A program made the position numbers and the translations under genes. From Sinohyriopsis cumingii (Eukaryota; Mollusca; Bivalvia; Unionida; Unionidae): a DNA stretch of 64,000 nucleotides. Shown in pieces: positions 31,205 to 43,393 of this stretch; the stretch's first letter is position 1; each line of letters opens with the position of its first letter. The stretch covers positions 56,039,219 through 56,103,218 of the forward strand of contig CM068835.1 of NCBI GenBank assembly GCA_028554795.2, given 5' to 3'. The notes under the pieces were generated by a model, which saw only the letters and a program-made list of their open reading frames with translations, had not been told where the DNA came from and ran no database searches.

Positions 31205-32115
31205 ATATTCATCAATATGTTGAATATTCTTAGTGTCATACGAAACCATGCAAATACGGAATACCCTATAGTCAATCCAAAATATATAGAAGAATTATTT
31301 CTGATTACATTGGTTTTAGATCATATTTGACAGATTTAAGTCAACGTTTTTTTAAATATAAATTATTCAAATGACATCATTAATACCGCTTTACAAAAAT
31401 AACTTCCCTTACACAACTTGACTCACTACAATGTACAATCAAAGAACGAAATACACTACAATGTACAATCAAAGAACGAAATACAGATATCATTCCTGTT
31501 GTGACTGAATATAATCCAAATTTACCTAATATAGGTAAAATTATCAATACATATTGGGATCTATTACAATTATCGTTTCATGTAAGTGTTAAATCGCTAC
31601 ACAAAAGAAAACCCACACTTGCCGATAAATAGATAAAGAATCTTAAAGATTTCCTAATTATTTCTAAACTAGAAAAGAAAAAAAAACCATCATTTAGAAA
31701 GAGCTCATCCACTCAGTGTAATAGACCTAGATGTTCTTTGATTAATGAAAATACTTCTTCCAGTAGCAGCAATAAGCATTACCAAGGAAACTTTTATGAT
31801 GCGTTACGATACTAACTGTGCAACATCAAATGTTATTTATTTGATCAACTGCAAAAATTGTGGCATACAATATATTGGACAAACCGGTCAATGAATATAT
31901 AAACGCATGCACCAATATAGAGACAGACATAATTTGTTTTATATAGATCAATCATTTTCATCTTATGTCGTCGCACACTTTAATGACAGTCCCATACTTT
32001 GCAAAACGTTTTATTTCAGCATACTGATATAGCTGATTCTGAGATGGAGCGTCTGTTATAAGGAACATATTCGATTCACCGTCTTAATACAATATATCCA
32101 AAAGGTCTAAATTAA
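31205..32115 (+). pseudogene. Penelope-like retroelement remnant (RT C-terminal region plus GIY-YIG endonuclease)
   Basis: Translated fragments in order are typical of Penelope-like elements. First comes HQYVEYS near 31210, then CHTKPCK and KYGIPYSQSKIYRRI (from 31234). Then YNPNLPNIGKIINTYW (from 31510), then KNLKDFLIISKL near 31640, then a Cys pair (CNRPRC). The endonuclease follows: VIYLINCKNCGIQYIGQTG (31831-31888), an arginine-rich stretch, YVVAHF, and a final HRLNTIYPKGLN with stop at 32113-32115. Known: these elements encode an RT fused to a C-terminal GIY-YIG nuclease that cuts the target. Stop codons (in the linker and just after the YIG motif) and several frame changes show it is dead. 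The 5' part is unreadable. Base composition is AT-rich like the flanks, suggesting an old insertion. No terminal repeats were identified. Confidence 0.85.
31425..31484. repeat. Perfect 2 x 30-bp tandem duplication
   Basis: The unit ACTACAATGTACAATCAAAG plus ten further bases occurs twice without mismatch (31425-31454 and 31455-31484). It lies inside the Penelope remnant. Confidence 0.95.
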
Positions 32116-32937
32116 ATAAATTCTGAATACAAAATTTCGCATGTTCTTTCTTTAGTAAATTCTTTATTAAGTATATACATTTTCTTGTGCTCAATTGTTC
32201 TTGTTTCTAACTAGGATCATATTTATTCCACTGTAACTCAACTTATATAATTAAAGTTATCTGCATAATTTGTACGGTAATGTAAATAAGTAAGTATTAT
32301 ATGAAAGAAATGATATCTCCATTTAAAATATATTATTACAATATTTTTATGATGTTAGTTTTATCACTTTTTCATTATTTTAAATTTTTGTTCTTAGAAA
32401 TTAGAATGATATTGAATTATCCTTAAATAATTGTACATGGGGACATAATTCAAATTTAACTAATTAATTAACATAGTTTAAAAAAACATAACACATTTTT
32501 TATTCACTAATTATCTACGGACATAAATTTTAAAAGAAAAAAATTAAATTTGTAGTATAATGTTCAATATTTTATCAAGTCAAAATATATTATAAATAAT
32601 ATAAATAATACATTATATGCAACAAACAAATAATAAAACTGTTTATATCAATTTATCCGTAAGGAAAAATATGCTACTTTACAAATAGTATTCTCTTAAA
32701 TGTAAGTTTTTTAAATATCATAATGCATAAATTTAAACAAATCCGGGAGTCATCAACTAAAGCGATTCATTTTGCTATATAAAACAATCTTGCATGACAT
32801 AAATTAATCAAACTAGGTTGAGTAGCACCTGATGTAGACTAACTCATAAGAGTGTGGAAGAAAACGAGTTTATAGATATGCCTATCCAAGCGAGCTAGAT
32901 ATTTGGTGATCTAATTAACTACCGAGGAAATGTGATT
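32116..32937. other. Very AT-rich non-coding stretch
   Basis: Especially poor in G and C from about 32270 to 32720. No gene or repeat family recognised. Confidence 0.45.
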
Positions 32938-33052
32938 TAAGAGCCTTTCCCATGGATACAAGAAGGCAGCATTGGCCGGGTTTCAAACATACGAAACTTG
33001 GATTAGCAGTCAAACGTTCAGCTAAATGAACTACTCGGTTCCTGGTTCAGAA
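32938..33052 (-). mobile_element. Decayed tRNA-derived element (family C), copy 1
   Basis: Plus-strand order is AGAGCCTTTCCCATGGATAC, a GGCCGGGTTTCAAAC segment (a mutated reverse B box), TTGGATTAGCAGTCAAACG, and an ACTCGGTTCC end. This is the layout of tRNA-related SINE heads common in marine invertebrates, read in reverse. The A-box side is badly decayed. A related piece lies at 33697. Confidence 0.45.
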
Positions 33053-33696
33053 GACAACAGTTTAAACAGGCTTAGGATATGTTGCAAAACTAAGTTAGAA
33101 ACATGCTATTATGCATATATTGGAAAAGGCACACGATGCCTTATTGTTGAAAATAGTACTTCTCATTACCATTACAACATGAATACGAAATAATTACGTA
33201 GCATTACATGCACAGAAAGCAACTTGAACAACACCTGGTGAATTTAGACATAAACCAGAAAAATATAGCTTTACCGTAGCAGTAGAAGGAAATTCCTGTA
33301 CAATTACTCTAATTTGTACCAACAAATTCTTGTGATCATTAGCATCTACTCAAAGCCAGACTGTAAAGAATATGATTATATGCGATTTCGAATTTTTAGG
33401 ACTTTTGTGATGTCTAATAGTGCTAGATGCAATGCACAAAAGGCTCGAAAATTTTTGACACATTGCATGAGAGAAGAGCGCTGATGATTTAAATATGTTA
33501 CCGCAATGAGACACAGCGACCATACACATATATCCAAAATTTCTTCACTTACCAAAGAGAAACAAAGTATACAGCTTACGCATCGATTGTCTTACAATAC
33601 ATATGTTTTCGAGCATAATATGCTATTAAGACACTTGGTTGGATATAGCTTAGTTTTCTACGTTACAGAGACAAAAACTAGGTTATTTAGTGGCAA

Positions 33697-33815
33697 GGGA
33701 AATTGTGTAAAGTGCCTTGCCTAAAGGACACACTAGGTAGCCAGTCCAGCCTATTCCGACTGTAGGATTCAATCCTTCATCCTTTCGATGACAAGACCGG
33801 CAAACTATGTACGCA
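33697..33815 (-). mobile_element. Decayed tRNA-derived element (family C), copy 2
   Basis: Starts with AAGTGCCTTGCCTAAAGGAC and continues to GGATTCAATCCTTCATCC (a mutated reverse B box), then CGATGACAAGACCGGC. It has the same layout as the piece at 32938. It overlaps the end of a 72-codon open frame, which is therefore not called as a gene. Confidence 0.45.
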
Positions 33816-34397
33816 AGGGACAACTTTCATGCATAAGTTTCATGCCATATCAACCTTCCAAAAATCATATAATTGTGTATATTGTGATATATGACTGCCT
33901 GCATTTGTTTAAAGATTTAAAACTGTGTGTAACTTTATCTGTATTCATGCCGTTGTTTACCATTATAACATCAATCCATTATCAAAGTTAATTTATTGTA
34001 CTGCATGAATGCCAATAAGAGATTTTAGAGTTAGGAATTATATGAGAATTCGTGAGAAAACGTCGGTTGTCAAAATAAATTTCATTAGCTAACCTAACAA
34101 AAAGTATCCATACAGGTAAGTAAATAACGTGCTATCGTAGGAACTTTAGTCTAATACAAAATGTGGGTTCCTAACTTTCATTATTGTACTGGTGGTGCTA
34201 ATTACAGCAGCAATGGGGTCTGAGTGTGTGGATTGGTGGGGTTAGTCGCAACAATTGAGATAATTGGAAGAGGTCAAAGTTTAATCAACAAACATAATGT
34301 CAAAATAGAACCATTAACATACTGCTGTTTGAGACCTTGATAAGCTTACACAGTGGTACGTCAAATAAATTCAGTGATAAATGGCAATTAAAACAGA
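33816..34397. other. Non-coding stretch, nothing recognised
   Basis: No supported gene. A mildly G-rich patch at 34185-34255 is unclassified. Confidence 0.4.
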
Positions 34398-34436
34398 ACA
34401 CAGACACACACAGACACACGCACACACACACACACA
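34398..34436. repeat. Interrupted (CA)n microsatellite
   Basis: CA units broken by GA. It ends exactly where the head-less SINE at 34437 begins. Confidence 0.9.
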
Positions 34437-34649
34437 GATGGCTCGCTTGGCGCTCAGAATCATAAGGTTAGTGTTAGGACTGGTCGGTCTCAGGATAATG
34501 TGACTGGGTGGGACATCATGCTACATGTCTGCGGCATGATACCCCAGTGCTAGAAAACACAATAAACTGCCACACTGCAGACATCGTAGCGATATGACTG
34601 AAAACTTGTTAAAGCTACGTTAAAAATCTAAATCACACACACACACATC
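34437..34649 (+). mobile_element. SINE family A, copy 3 (lacks the tRNA head)
   Basis: Begins at GATGGCTCGCTTGGCGCTCA, inside the central block, and continues through the family-A 3' end to a CA tail (34637-34647). The whole tRNA-related head with both promoter boxes is missing and a CA repeat occupies its place. It is either a 5'-truncated insertion or a later deletion. Confidence 0.85.
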
Positions 34650-37600
34650 CAGTTGAACATATAAATTTCTTCTGGCACTTCCATTCACTGTCAATGACTT
34701 TAATAATTATTCGAGTTTACACAATGATAGTAAATAGAAAGATAAGGTAGGTAACAAATATTTACAGTGGACAAGGTAGTTCAAGGTAGAAAGCATTTCA
34801 GTTTCGTGCCTTATAATAAGTATATACCACGAAACACGAGTATTGTGGTAACTAAATCTTTCCGTCACATTTAATTTCTTAAGGACTTAGATTGGGATGA
34901 ATATCTGGATGAGGTCAAGCTGGTACTTCTATATGCATGATCAATTAATCGTACTAGTTTGCCAATCAAACTGAGATCTGCAGAACGAAAAGAAACCAGT
35001 AATACTGATGCCCTTTTAATACTCGGTGAAAGCATGAGAGTTCCTAAGGGGAAGCATTATTGTCAACTCCAAACTCCAACAATCTTCATAGCTAAAGAGA
35101 GTGTTTCAACCCCATGAATGCGAAAATACACCCACGACAAGGCATTTAACTTTTCCATTTGGTTGATAAAGGCAAAGTACCAATGATTTAGGGAAATTGG
35201 TATTCCGAAAGGAAAGAAATGATTCGGTGATCTTTGGCCATCGTACACTCTAGCTATCAAAAATATGTTTGATACGATGTCTTCATGAAGTAAATATTTA
35301 AGTACAAAGAATAACTGTTATACCAGTCGTAGGAAGATATGTAACAATATATTATATTCAGATACATTGTACAGGACTGCTGGACCACGACCAAGCAATG
35401 AAGACACATATGGTGTAAACCCAGCAGAATATTTGCGTCATATGATGCATTTGACTTAACCATTATATCAAAGACATTCTCCTCTCCTGTTTATGCTCCC
35501 TCTAACTTGACTAAATGACCCTTTAATTCTGAAAGATAGGTGGGTAACACTGATTCATTTCTTATTATCATTTAAGTGTGACATTTGAATCGCTAATATC
35601 AACTTTACAGTGGGTCATCAACGTTGAAACTATGTCGGTGTGTTAAAACTGCATTGTTTTGCCCCGAAAATATAGACCGAAAAATAATATATGTATTAAA
35701 ATTACAAGAGGATGTTATTCATTATTTCCCTGAGATGTTGCCGATCCCGTGAAGTTCAATTACTTTAAGGAATGCATGACGACGTGGCACGGAATTGTTT
35801 TTGTAAGTGTACATTGAAATATGAATACATTTTATCATCCCAGGAGTGCAGAGTTTGAAACGCGCAGAATAAAACAAAACAATGCATACTTCACACTATT
35901 TTCCCATGTCTAGTAAGGTTATCCAAAATATTCTATTTTGCATTGATGCTAAGGTTTCTAATACTGAGGTACAATACGCATTTACCACCCCATGAGCTAG
36001 GTCTTCCGTGCAACGTATGGTTATTAGGGACACGGAAGTTGGTATAATCAAGCTAATTGATAATAATTACTAACATAAGTACAAAAGTAAAGAAAACAAT
36101 AATAAATATTGCTGACTGCACCAATAAAAATAACAGTTTATCTTAAACATTTTGCTCCTAATAGTTTCTGTCAATTTTTTTTATAGGTATCACATATTTA
36201 AACATTATCCAGTAAAACCGTACAAAGGACGGCCTGATTATTTCTACTTCTATTTTAAACCAAAACGACTTGAAAGAGACAGCCACGCACACATAAAATC
36301 GTCTTCATGCAACCAGCACATTTTCTTTAAATACTTTTCTAAATTTGCTTATTAGCCACCCAGTAACCTATAATTACTAATATAACAATGAAATAATCCG
36401 GGACATAATCTGCGGCTACATAAATGTTTGCATACAATATACGACTCATCAATTTATAGGTCAATAACAAATATTTCTCAGCATCAGCATCAAGATGACA
36501 CAACGAATTTCAAGCTTTTATTAATGTGGAAGTAATCATGTAAAGTTTTGTAATCTCAACGATTATTCTGTTTGATTTGATTGTCTCCTCTCTGTTTTGT
36601 ATTTGACTTTTGAAGAAGGCTCATTAGAGTTGACACAGCTCAGGCTACTTAGAAACTAGTTTTGCACTGTTCGTTATCAATTTGTTGCATTTATTTTGAT
36701 CAATCCCAGACACGCATGATCCCTTGCGGAATCCAGTGCACTTGGAAGTACTGTTATTTGCCATATGATATACATAAAATCAATTTTGAAAGACCAGCAA
36801 ACTTCTGACAAACAAACAGAGATACACATTCTATGCTTTGATGGATATCAAACTCATATTAAATTTGTCCAGGAGAGGGATGACAGTGTTAAATTTGTCT
36901 AAATGTTTTATATTTTCTTCCGTAAATCTGGCTAGCATACATTTGCAACAATTTAAGATAATGTGCAATACTATTTTAACATTACACAAATTCTCTATTA
37001 TAGATATCTTAAGGGAAACAATACACATTCACATGTGATGATATCCACTTTTGAAAAGCACAGATAAATATCTGATATTGATAAAAGTAACTTCAATCTG
37101 GGCAAAATAAATTCTGAATTAAGTTGGTGGTACTGGAAGTATAAATATGTGTGCAGATGGTTAATGAGAAAACTAAATCAGGCAAGTAATTGGCTGGACT
37201 TTCGTGTTGCAGGATATCAATATTTAAATATGTTACTAGGCTAAATGAAAGCTTTAGATCATAAATGGTTTGTATTTTATGTGGACTTGCTCAAAATAGA
37301 AAATTTATTACACAAAGTATCTCCACAGTATCGATCAATATCAGATAGATAAATGGAACATATAATTTAAATCAAGTTTACGACAAGGATGAAAACAGTA
37401 TGTCATTGATCAAGAACTATGTAACATATTCAAAAGTGACATTTTGGGGTGATGCTGTTTGTGGGGACAGTATATTTCGATTGACGTGTGATAATGTTAT
37501 ACAGATGGGTAGTATATTTGAATACAACAAATATTTCTAAAAAAAAAACGATCTGCGACAGAAATGCTGAAAAGCATCGCAGAGGAAATTAACAGCTAAT

Positions 37601-39312
37601 AATTTGTACTAATCATGCTAAAGGTTGCATTAGCTGCTTTTAGGTTAGTATGAATTGTTTATAAATGTGCCAACTTTGACAAGCTTCGCTCTATTATGCT
37701 CGTTGCATTGTTTACACTTGGAGCAACAATGTAAATGACCTACTAATGCCAAGTTAGTGACATGTCATGATGAATACGAAAACAATGACTAGTACTCTTA
37801 AATATTATTAAACAATTTATCAGACTACCAATAATTCCTGGTATTGCTTCTGTTACGTTTTCGCTAACAGAAAGACATAATTACACGGACAAGTCGCTGA
37901 GCGACAATAGCAATCATTAATTACGTGAACGGCAAAGCTTAGTTGTACAAAAACATCACACATTACAGTTTAACGAGTGACAAAATGTGAGTGACTATGT
38001 GTGCATTAAATGTGATATAGACTGAATGCAGAAGCTTTGCTCGTTTACATTATTATCTGCCCAACCTTTCCGATAAACAAGACTTTTACCCCACAAACTG
38101 TTTCCTCGGGGATGAAAACACGATGATGATAGATCCAGAAAATAAACTAAATAAGTATCTGGAGTTACTGCTTAACATTTACCAACGTGCAAATATTTTG
38201 TATATAATTGATTACTGTGGCTATTACAATTATTTGGAAAGAATAAAAACTAATCTAACCATACGTTTGTTTAGCATCAGGCATTTTGAAACAACTGTAT
38301 GGGTTTTCTGCAAAATTTTAACTGTAATCAGAAATAAAATAACCCTTTTGATAGTGTTCTGCAGCAGTGACATACACCCAATAGAAACGGTCTTCACTAG
38401 AACTAATTTCGTTCAAAATGATGTATAATACGTCTGTTGATAAGTTGAAACAAAGCAGACAAAATGACCTTTAATTGAGTAAGAGCTTTTCGTTCACTAA
38501 ATATTCATCATATAGCGGGGTTTTAATCTGCGTAATTTCATTTCCGGTTAATTTCCCTGGGATGGATGAAACGGCCATTTTACACCTCGAATTTCTACGT
38601 CATTTTAATCACGCATTTTATGATTCCTTCGTAACTTTCCTTCTTCTTGGTCAGTCTTGAGTAAATAAAGTTTTGACCTTAATTAGATCACCATTCAGAG
38701 CATTTTTAAAATCCAAAATCTTTGTAAAACACTGTGGGTTACTAAATATGATGTTCATTGGTAGTCACTAATGTCATGAAAGTTCTTTCTTTCCTTCATA
38801 TCAACGCAAAACATTTCTGTCTCAATATAGATTGACATATGTATCAGTTGTAACCTATATTAAGTTAACACCATATTTGTTTTTCTCCCGTGGAACGTGT
38901 GTTTGCATGATAAATAAATCTATAGCGTAATTACTATTTCTTTTGTAAACATATATGGGTTGATTTGAACTCTATCGTCGTGTAGTCTTTATCTGACCAT
39001 TTAATTGTAATACTGTCATGGACGAGCATGTACGTAATGTCAATGCAATATGTATCAATGAAAATATACTCGATGTAGTTGCGAAGTACAGCCTTACCCG
39101 ATGTTGGTTTATTTTCGTCTCTAGCTATTTCAACTTATCGAGTTCTGTTAACGCAATGATGCACGGGCAAAGTGCAGTGAGAAACCCGATTACCTCAAGC
39201 TCTGTGGCTGTGGAGTTTCAACCACAAGCAGGGCACTTGTAGAGCTGTCCTTTTTTATAACAATATGACGACTTTTGTCAGAAAGCTATCCAATTTTCCT
39301 GTCAGACCTATG

Positions 39313-39313
<1 letters not shown>
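34650..39313. other. Long non-coding stretch, no supported gene
   Basis: Short open frames on both strands, the longest being 101 codons at 38123-38428. None has a recognisable domain or convincing splice borders. A slightly GC-richer patch at 39135-39240 ends an open frame, but no donor or family is evident. Confidence 0.4.

Positions 39314-39387
<74 letters not shown>
39314..39387. repeat. (TA)n microsatellite
   Basis: Seventy-four bases of uninterrupted TA dinucleotide. Confidence 0.97.
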
Positions 39388-39388
<1 letters not shown>

Positions 39389-39713
39389 CTGTACTATTTT
39401 TCAAGGTAGCAATTTTCATAACTGAACAACTAAATGCAAGACTGCATTGTATACATTAAATGATGCGTAATGTTCGTGTTCGTATAATTCAATGACATAA
39501 TTCTTATAGGACACGGATTCATGTAATATTGTTGTTATTATCATAAAAATAATCTCTGTACAATAGTTCTGGTGAAATGAATTAAAGTGTAACGAAGGTA
39601 ACGTAACTTAATGTATTGTAATCACATTTAACCTTGTCTCGTGTACTACTCGTCTGTCATACCTTAAGATGTTCTTTTGATGAGGAGTCGTTGAGCTGTG
39701 TGGTTTCGTGCAG

Positions 39714-40360
39714 CCAGTATGCTGCCGTCGATGGAGAAGTTGGCTCAAAGAAAGGAATTGGTTTTCTTGCAGTATTATAACAAATCTTTGGGACTTAAGG
39801 AGGCTTTTGAGGGACGCTTTGGCAGACTGTTAGCGGCGGGTTATGCGCGGCAGCTCCTTGACAATGCGACGAGAGCTGTGGAGCCGGAAGTATGTCGTGA
39901 TAGGTGTAGGCCATGGCGTACACGTGTTCCATTTCTTGACTCAATATTCACTATCACTATACGAGTGAATATTAGCTAAACACGTCGATCTTACTTTTTG
40001 TACAAAATTCTTTACATTGATCACCATTTGTAAAGAATAATAAATTGTTCATAGTAGTACCTAAGTCCCATACTTTGATACCTTTTTTTATTCTTTATCA
40101 CGCACAGTTCATATTTATGTGTAAATGCTATAGTGATTATCCGTGGTGATAGATTAAATATAACTCGTATTTGTTTCATACCTTGACGCTTATTTGATTA
40201 TTCGTTGTAGTTACATGTCTTGATTAGATCCATTCTGGAACGATATGATTTCTTTACATCAGTTGTTGAACTAGGTATTCCCCATTCAGTTAAAGCCATT
40301 GTTGGGCTTTATGCGCACGAGTATGGTTTCAAATTAGTTCATCGTTCAATTGCCTTATAA
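39714..40360 (+). CDS. Candidate small two-exon gene, unknown function
   Basis: Exon A (39714-39889) follows a GTTTCGTGCAG acceptor-like site, has ATGs at 39698 and 39719, is GC-rich for this region, and ends at GAA|GTATGT. The proposed 321-bp intron ends in ATTCGTTGTAG. Exon B (40211-40360) continues in the same phase for 49 codons to TAA, with AATAAA at 40360-40365 overlapping the stop. From the ATG at 39719 the product is 106 residues, with probable amphipathic helices (LLAAGYARQLLDNATRAV; RSILERYDFF; VVELGIPHSVKAIV). The last helices faintly recall UBA domains, a weak impression. No signal peptide or membrane segment is seen. An alternative donor (AG|GTGTAG at 39904) would instead join exon A in phase to an exon at 40893. 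I do not recognise the protein. The chief doubts are the lack of a family match and of an evident promoter. Confidence 0.35.
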
Positions 40361-40892
40361 ATAAACATCTCATTCACGAACTTGCACTTAGTGATTTCGC
40401 TAAATCCAACCCAACAAGGCTTCGTCCTGTTACACTACTAATCAATCGTTAAAGATGTATTTTAAATTATTATTGGAATAACGCATCCCTATATAGTATT
40501 CCCAAAACAATCAAAAACAAATACATTTTCTTTCTATTCGATGAAATGTTATAAATCAATATGATTATAAAAAATAACGAAAGACATTGTTGACACTGAA
40601 TCGCATTTCTTAATTATTTCCACGAGATGTGAGTTAGGAATTCTTGATCATAACTGAAAACATGAACGAATTTTTTAATTTAAATATTTTCAAAAGTCAA
40701 AGATGATAACAATCACCTGAGAAACAGAATGTTTGCTTATTGTCTCCAATTGTCCAGTCTCCATTAGAATTTTCATTGATTTTGTAAACACAACAATTTA
40801 GGTTTACCTTTTCAGCCAAAATCCGATTTATATCGTGCAAAATAATTCATGCACTTTTAAGGTTACACTCAGACTTGTATCCGAACTTCTAG

Positions 40893-40957
40893 GATGTCAA
40901 GTTTCCGAGAAATGTTAACACTTGTTATGGATAGATGGGGAGCGCTTGTATCACAAG
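40893..40957 (+). CDS. Candidate short exon, unknown protein
   Basis: Lies between CCGAACTTCTAG and CAAG|GTAATT. Read in the one sensible phase it gives MSSFREMLTLVMDRWGALVS plus Q, an amphipathic, protein-like stretch of 21 codons. It fits the phase of the alternative exon-A donor at 39903/39904, so it may be the next exon of the same gene in another splice form. The support is splice signals and sequence character only. Confidence 0.22.
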
Positions 40958-42152
40958 GTAATTTACTTATTTTTCTAACTAAAGGTTTAACGACTGAGAT
41001 CGTTGTGGGTCCATGGCATTTATAAATTAGGGACGGAAATATGGAGAAAATTAAAGACCTGACGCTACTACCGCATCATTTTTTAATCATGCGAAAAACA
41101 TAGCGTCGATTACATATATCTTACATAAATTATATAATTTCTTATTAGTACATAGGTGTAGCCTGACAACACATTTAGATCAGCAGATAATCAGACATAT
41201 ATTGAAATTAGGCAGGATTTATATTTAATATATAAAAAAAAAACGTATTTCATACCGATTAAGAAACACATGTAAATATTCATAGACAAATTCATTTCAT
41301 TGCAATGCACAATGGTATCCACTAAAATAAAATTACACTAACCTGCCAAATAGATTCCTGTAGGTATAGAAGAAAAAATATATAACGTGCGGGATAGCTG
41401 AAGCAGAAGTGCGTCAGAAAATAAAGCAAGATCTATAATAAGGGGTATGGTACACGTTGCCATAAGATGACTAAACACATAAAATAGAAGTTCGTGTTTC
41501 CAAAGAAATTCCTTTCATGTGGTAAGTGGTATACATACCAATATGAGTCACACGGAAGTTTTTTATTTAACTTATTTTAGTATGTACTCTTATTATGTCT
41601 TTCCACGTAATCCAAAATGTTACGCTATCACGCACTCAAAGTTGTCAAAGAAGAAACGAAACACATTTGTGCAAATACTTTCATTGTCGTTACGTTTATA
41701 GATCTAGCGACTGTATAACATATATAGGTGAAATATAAAATGATATGCATAAGACATGGTATTCTTTCTTTTCTACCTGTTATATCGGATGGAGTCCTTG
41801 ATATTGTGAGATCCGACTCTCAATCTCATTGTTCATATGACAAAGCCTAGTTTAATAAAATGTCTCAAACGTTTGTCGTCAAATTACGATTTCGCAATAT
41901 CTGGCTTGAGACACTTCCGATTATAATCGAATTTAATCGAAATAATACATCTAGAAAACTAATTTTATATGTATTTTTCCGCCCATTTATTACATGAAAT
42001 GATGAATAGTTTCAGGCGGATAAAACATCCGTATCCTGAAAAATAAGTTGTTACTATCAAAGATATCACAAATATTTGTGCTTTCTGGTACCAAGAGAAG
42101 GAATACAAGTAATATGTAGGATGTTAACAGGATAACGTTCAGATACAATTTC

Positions 42153-42155
<3 letters not shown>
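40958..42155. other. Non-coding stretch, nothing recognised
   Basis: No further exon of the 39.7-kb candidate could be recognised. A 60-codon frame at 41519-41701 has no domain. Confidence 0.4.

Positions 42156-42192
<37 letters not shown>
42156..42192. repeat. (CA)n microsatellite
   Basis: About 37 bases of CA dinucleotide. Confidence 0.96.
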
Positions 42193-42193
<1 letters not shown>

Positions 42194-43344
42194 TCACAGA
42201 AAATAAATACTTTGAGCACAGGTTGAACAGTTGATTCACATGATACGAGATGTACTAAATATCAGCAAACCAAGAGAAAAACAAGGTTTAAAAATATAAA
42301 TGGTTACCACAACGACACCGCTATGTGGTTTTGGGCAATGCATTTTCATCCAATAGCCTCAGCACTAAACAACTGGTATTCCTGTTCTTTAGAACACCAA
42401 ATCCATAGCAACATAAATGATCACAGATTTGGCGTGGTACGAGACAAATGTAACTGAATAATGCAAAAACAAAAAGCGTCTAAATAATTTTGCTGCTAGT
42501 AGCCCTAAATTGTAAAGCCAATATCATAGGCCGATAATTAGTAAAACTTTGTCTCCCGATTGGTTAGTCAGTGGTGGCATTCCCATAACGGCTAATTTGT
42601 AACTTCTTGGATTTCAGTGATTGGTTGATAGCTCCATATCGACACTATACATCATGGTAAATGAGACGGAGAGTCCGTCATTAACATTTTGAATACTAGT
42701 TGTGTTGTTTCACGAGGACTGAAAGTGTGATGCATTTTTCAGCAAACTAATTACGACACATTATCTGAAAGGTTCTCTGGTTTTAAATCTCTAGGCTGCG
42801 TACTAAATTGACAAATAAAATAACCTTGAACATAACCTCGGAGCATGATTATTCAAAAATATTAATGGATAGGCCTATTGTTCAAAAGATTCTGATATAT
42901 GATCTGATAAAAAATTGAATCAATAATGCCTCTATGCAATTTAATGGAAGTGTATGAAATAGCTTTCAGCAAGCAATTAAAATAGTAGATCTTTTAAAAG
43001 AAACCTTGCCCTTGGAACCTTGTACGAAAACAATGAGCAGTTTTGCCTGATTGAAAATCCATGTATCTATATTATAAAAACGTTACATTATTCCACCGAA
43101 TATTACATATTACGCAGACATATAAATTTACCCAATTAACCTATTATCATTGAGCCTCAGAAACAAGACTTGGATTGTATTAAAGACGGGGATTTGTCTG
43201 GAAATTTTTTATCGAGTGAAGTAAGAGTGGATGGATGCTTAAATGAAGCAACAACTTCGTTTAGTAGTTGAGATCATTGAAATAGTGTAACAGTATAAAA
43301 ACCTTGAGGAAAAAGGTATCTATCTAACCGAGAAGGTCAAATTG

Positions 43345-43393
43345 TTTGTAAACAGTAAGCAACAATAAGCATACGAAACTGTTTACAAACAGA
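43345..43393. repeat. Perfect 14-bp inverted repeat (hairpin)
   Basis: TGTTTGTAAACAGT at 43345-43358 and its exact complement ACTGTTTACAAACA at 43380-43393, with a 21-base spacer. Each arm contains GTAAACA, the forkhead-factor core. I see no longer stem, so a microRNA precursor is unlikely. The surrounding 42193-44638 holds no supported gene. Confidence 0.6.

Noticed and set aside
38123-38428. 101-codon plus-strand open frame
   Set aside because: AT-rich composition, no recognised domain, no convincing splice or promoter signals; expected by chance in this much AT-rich DNA.
43345-43393. microRNA precursor
   Set aside because: The stem is only 14 bp with no extension, too short for a typical animal precursor.
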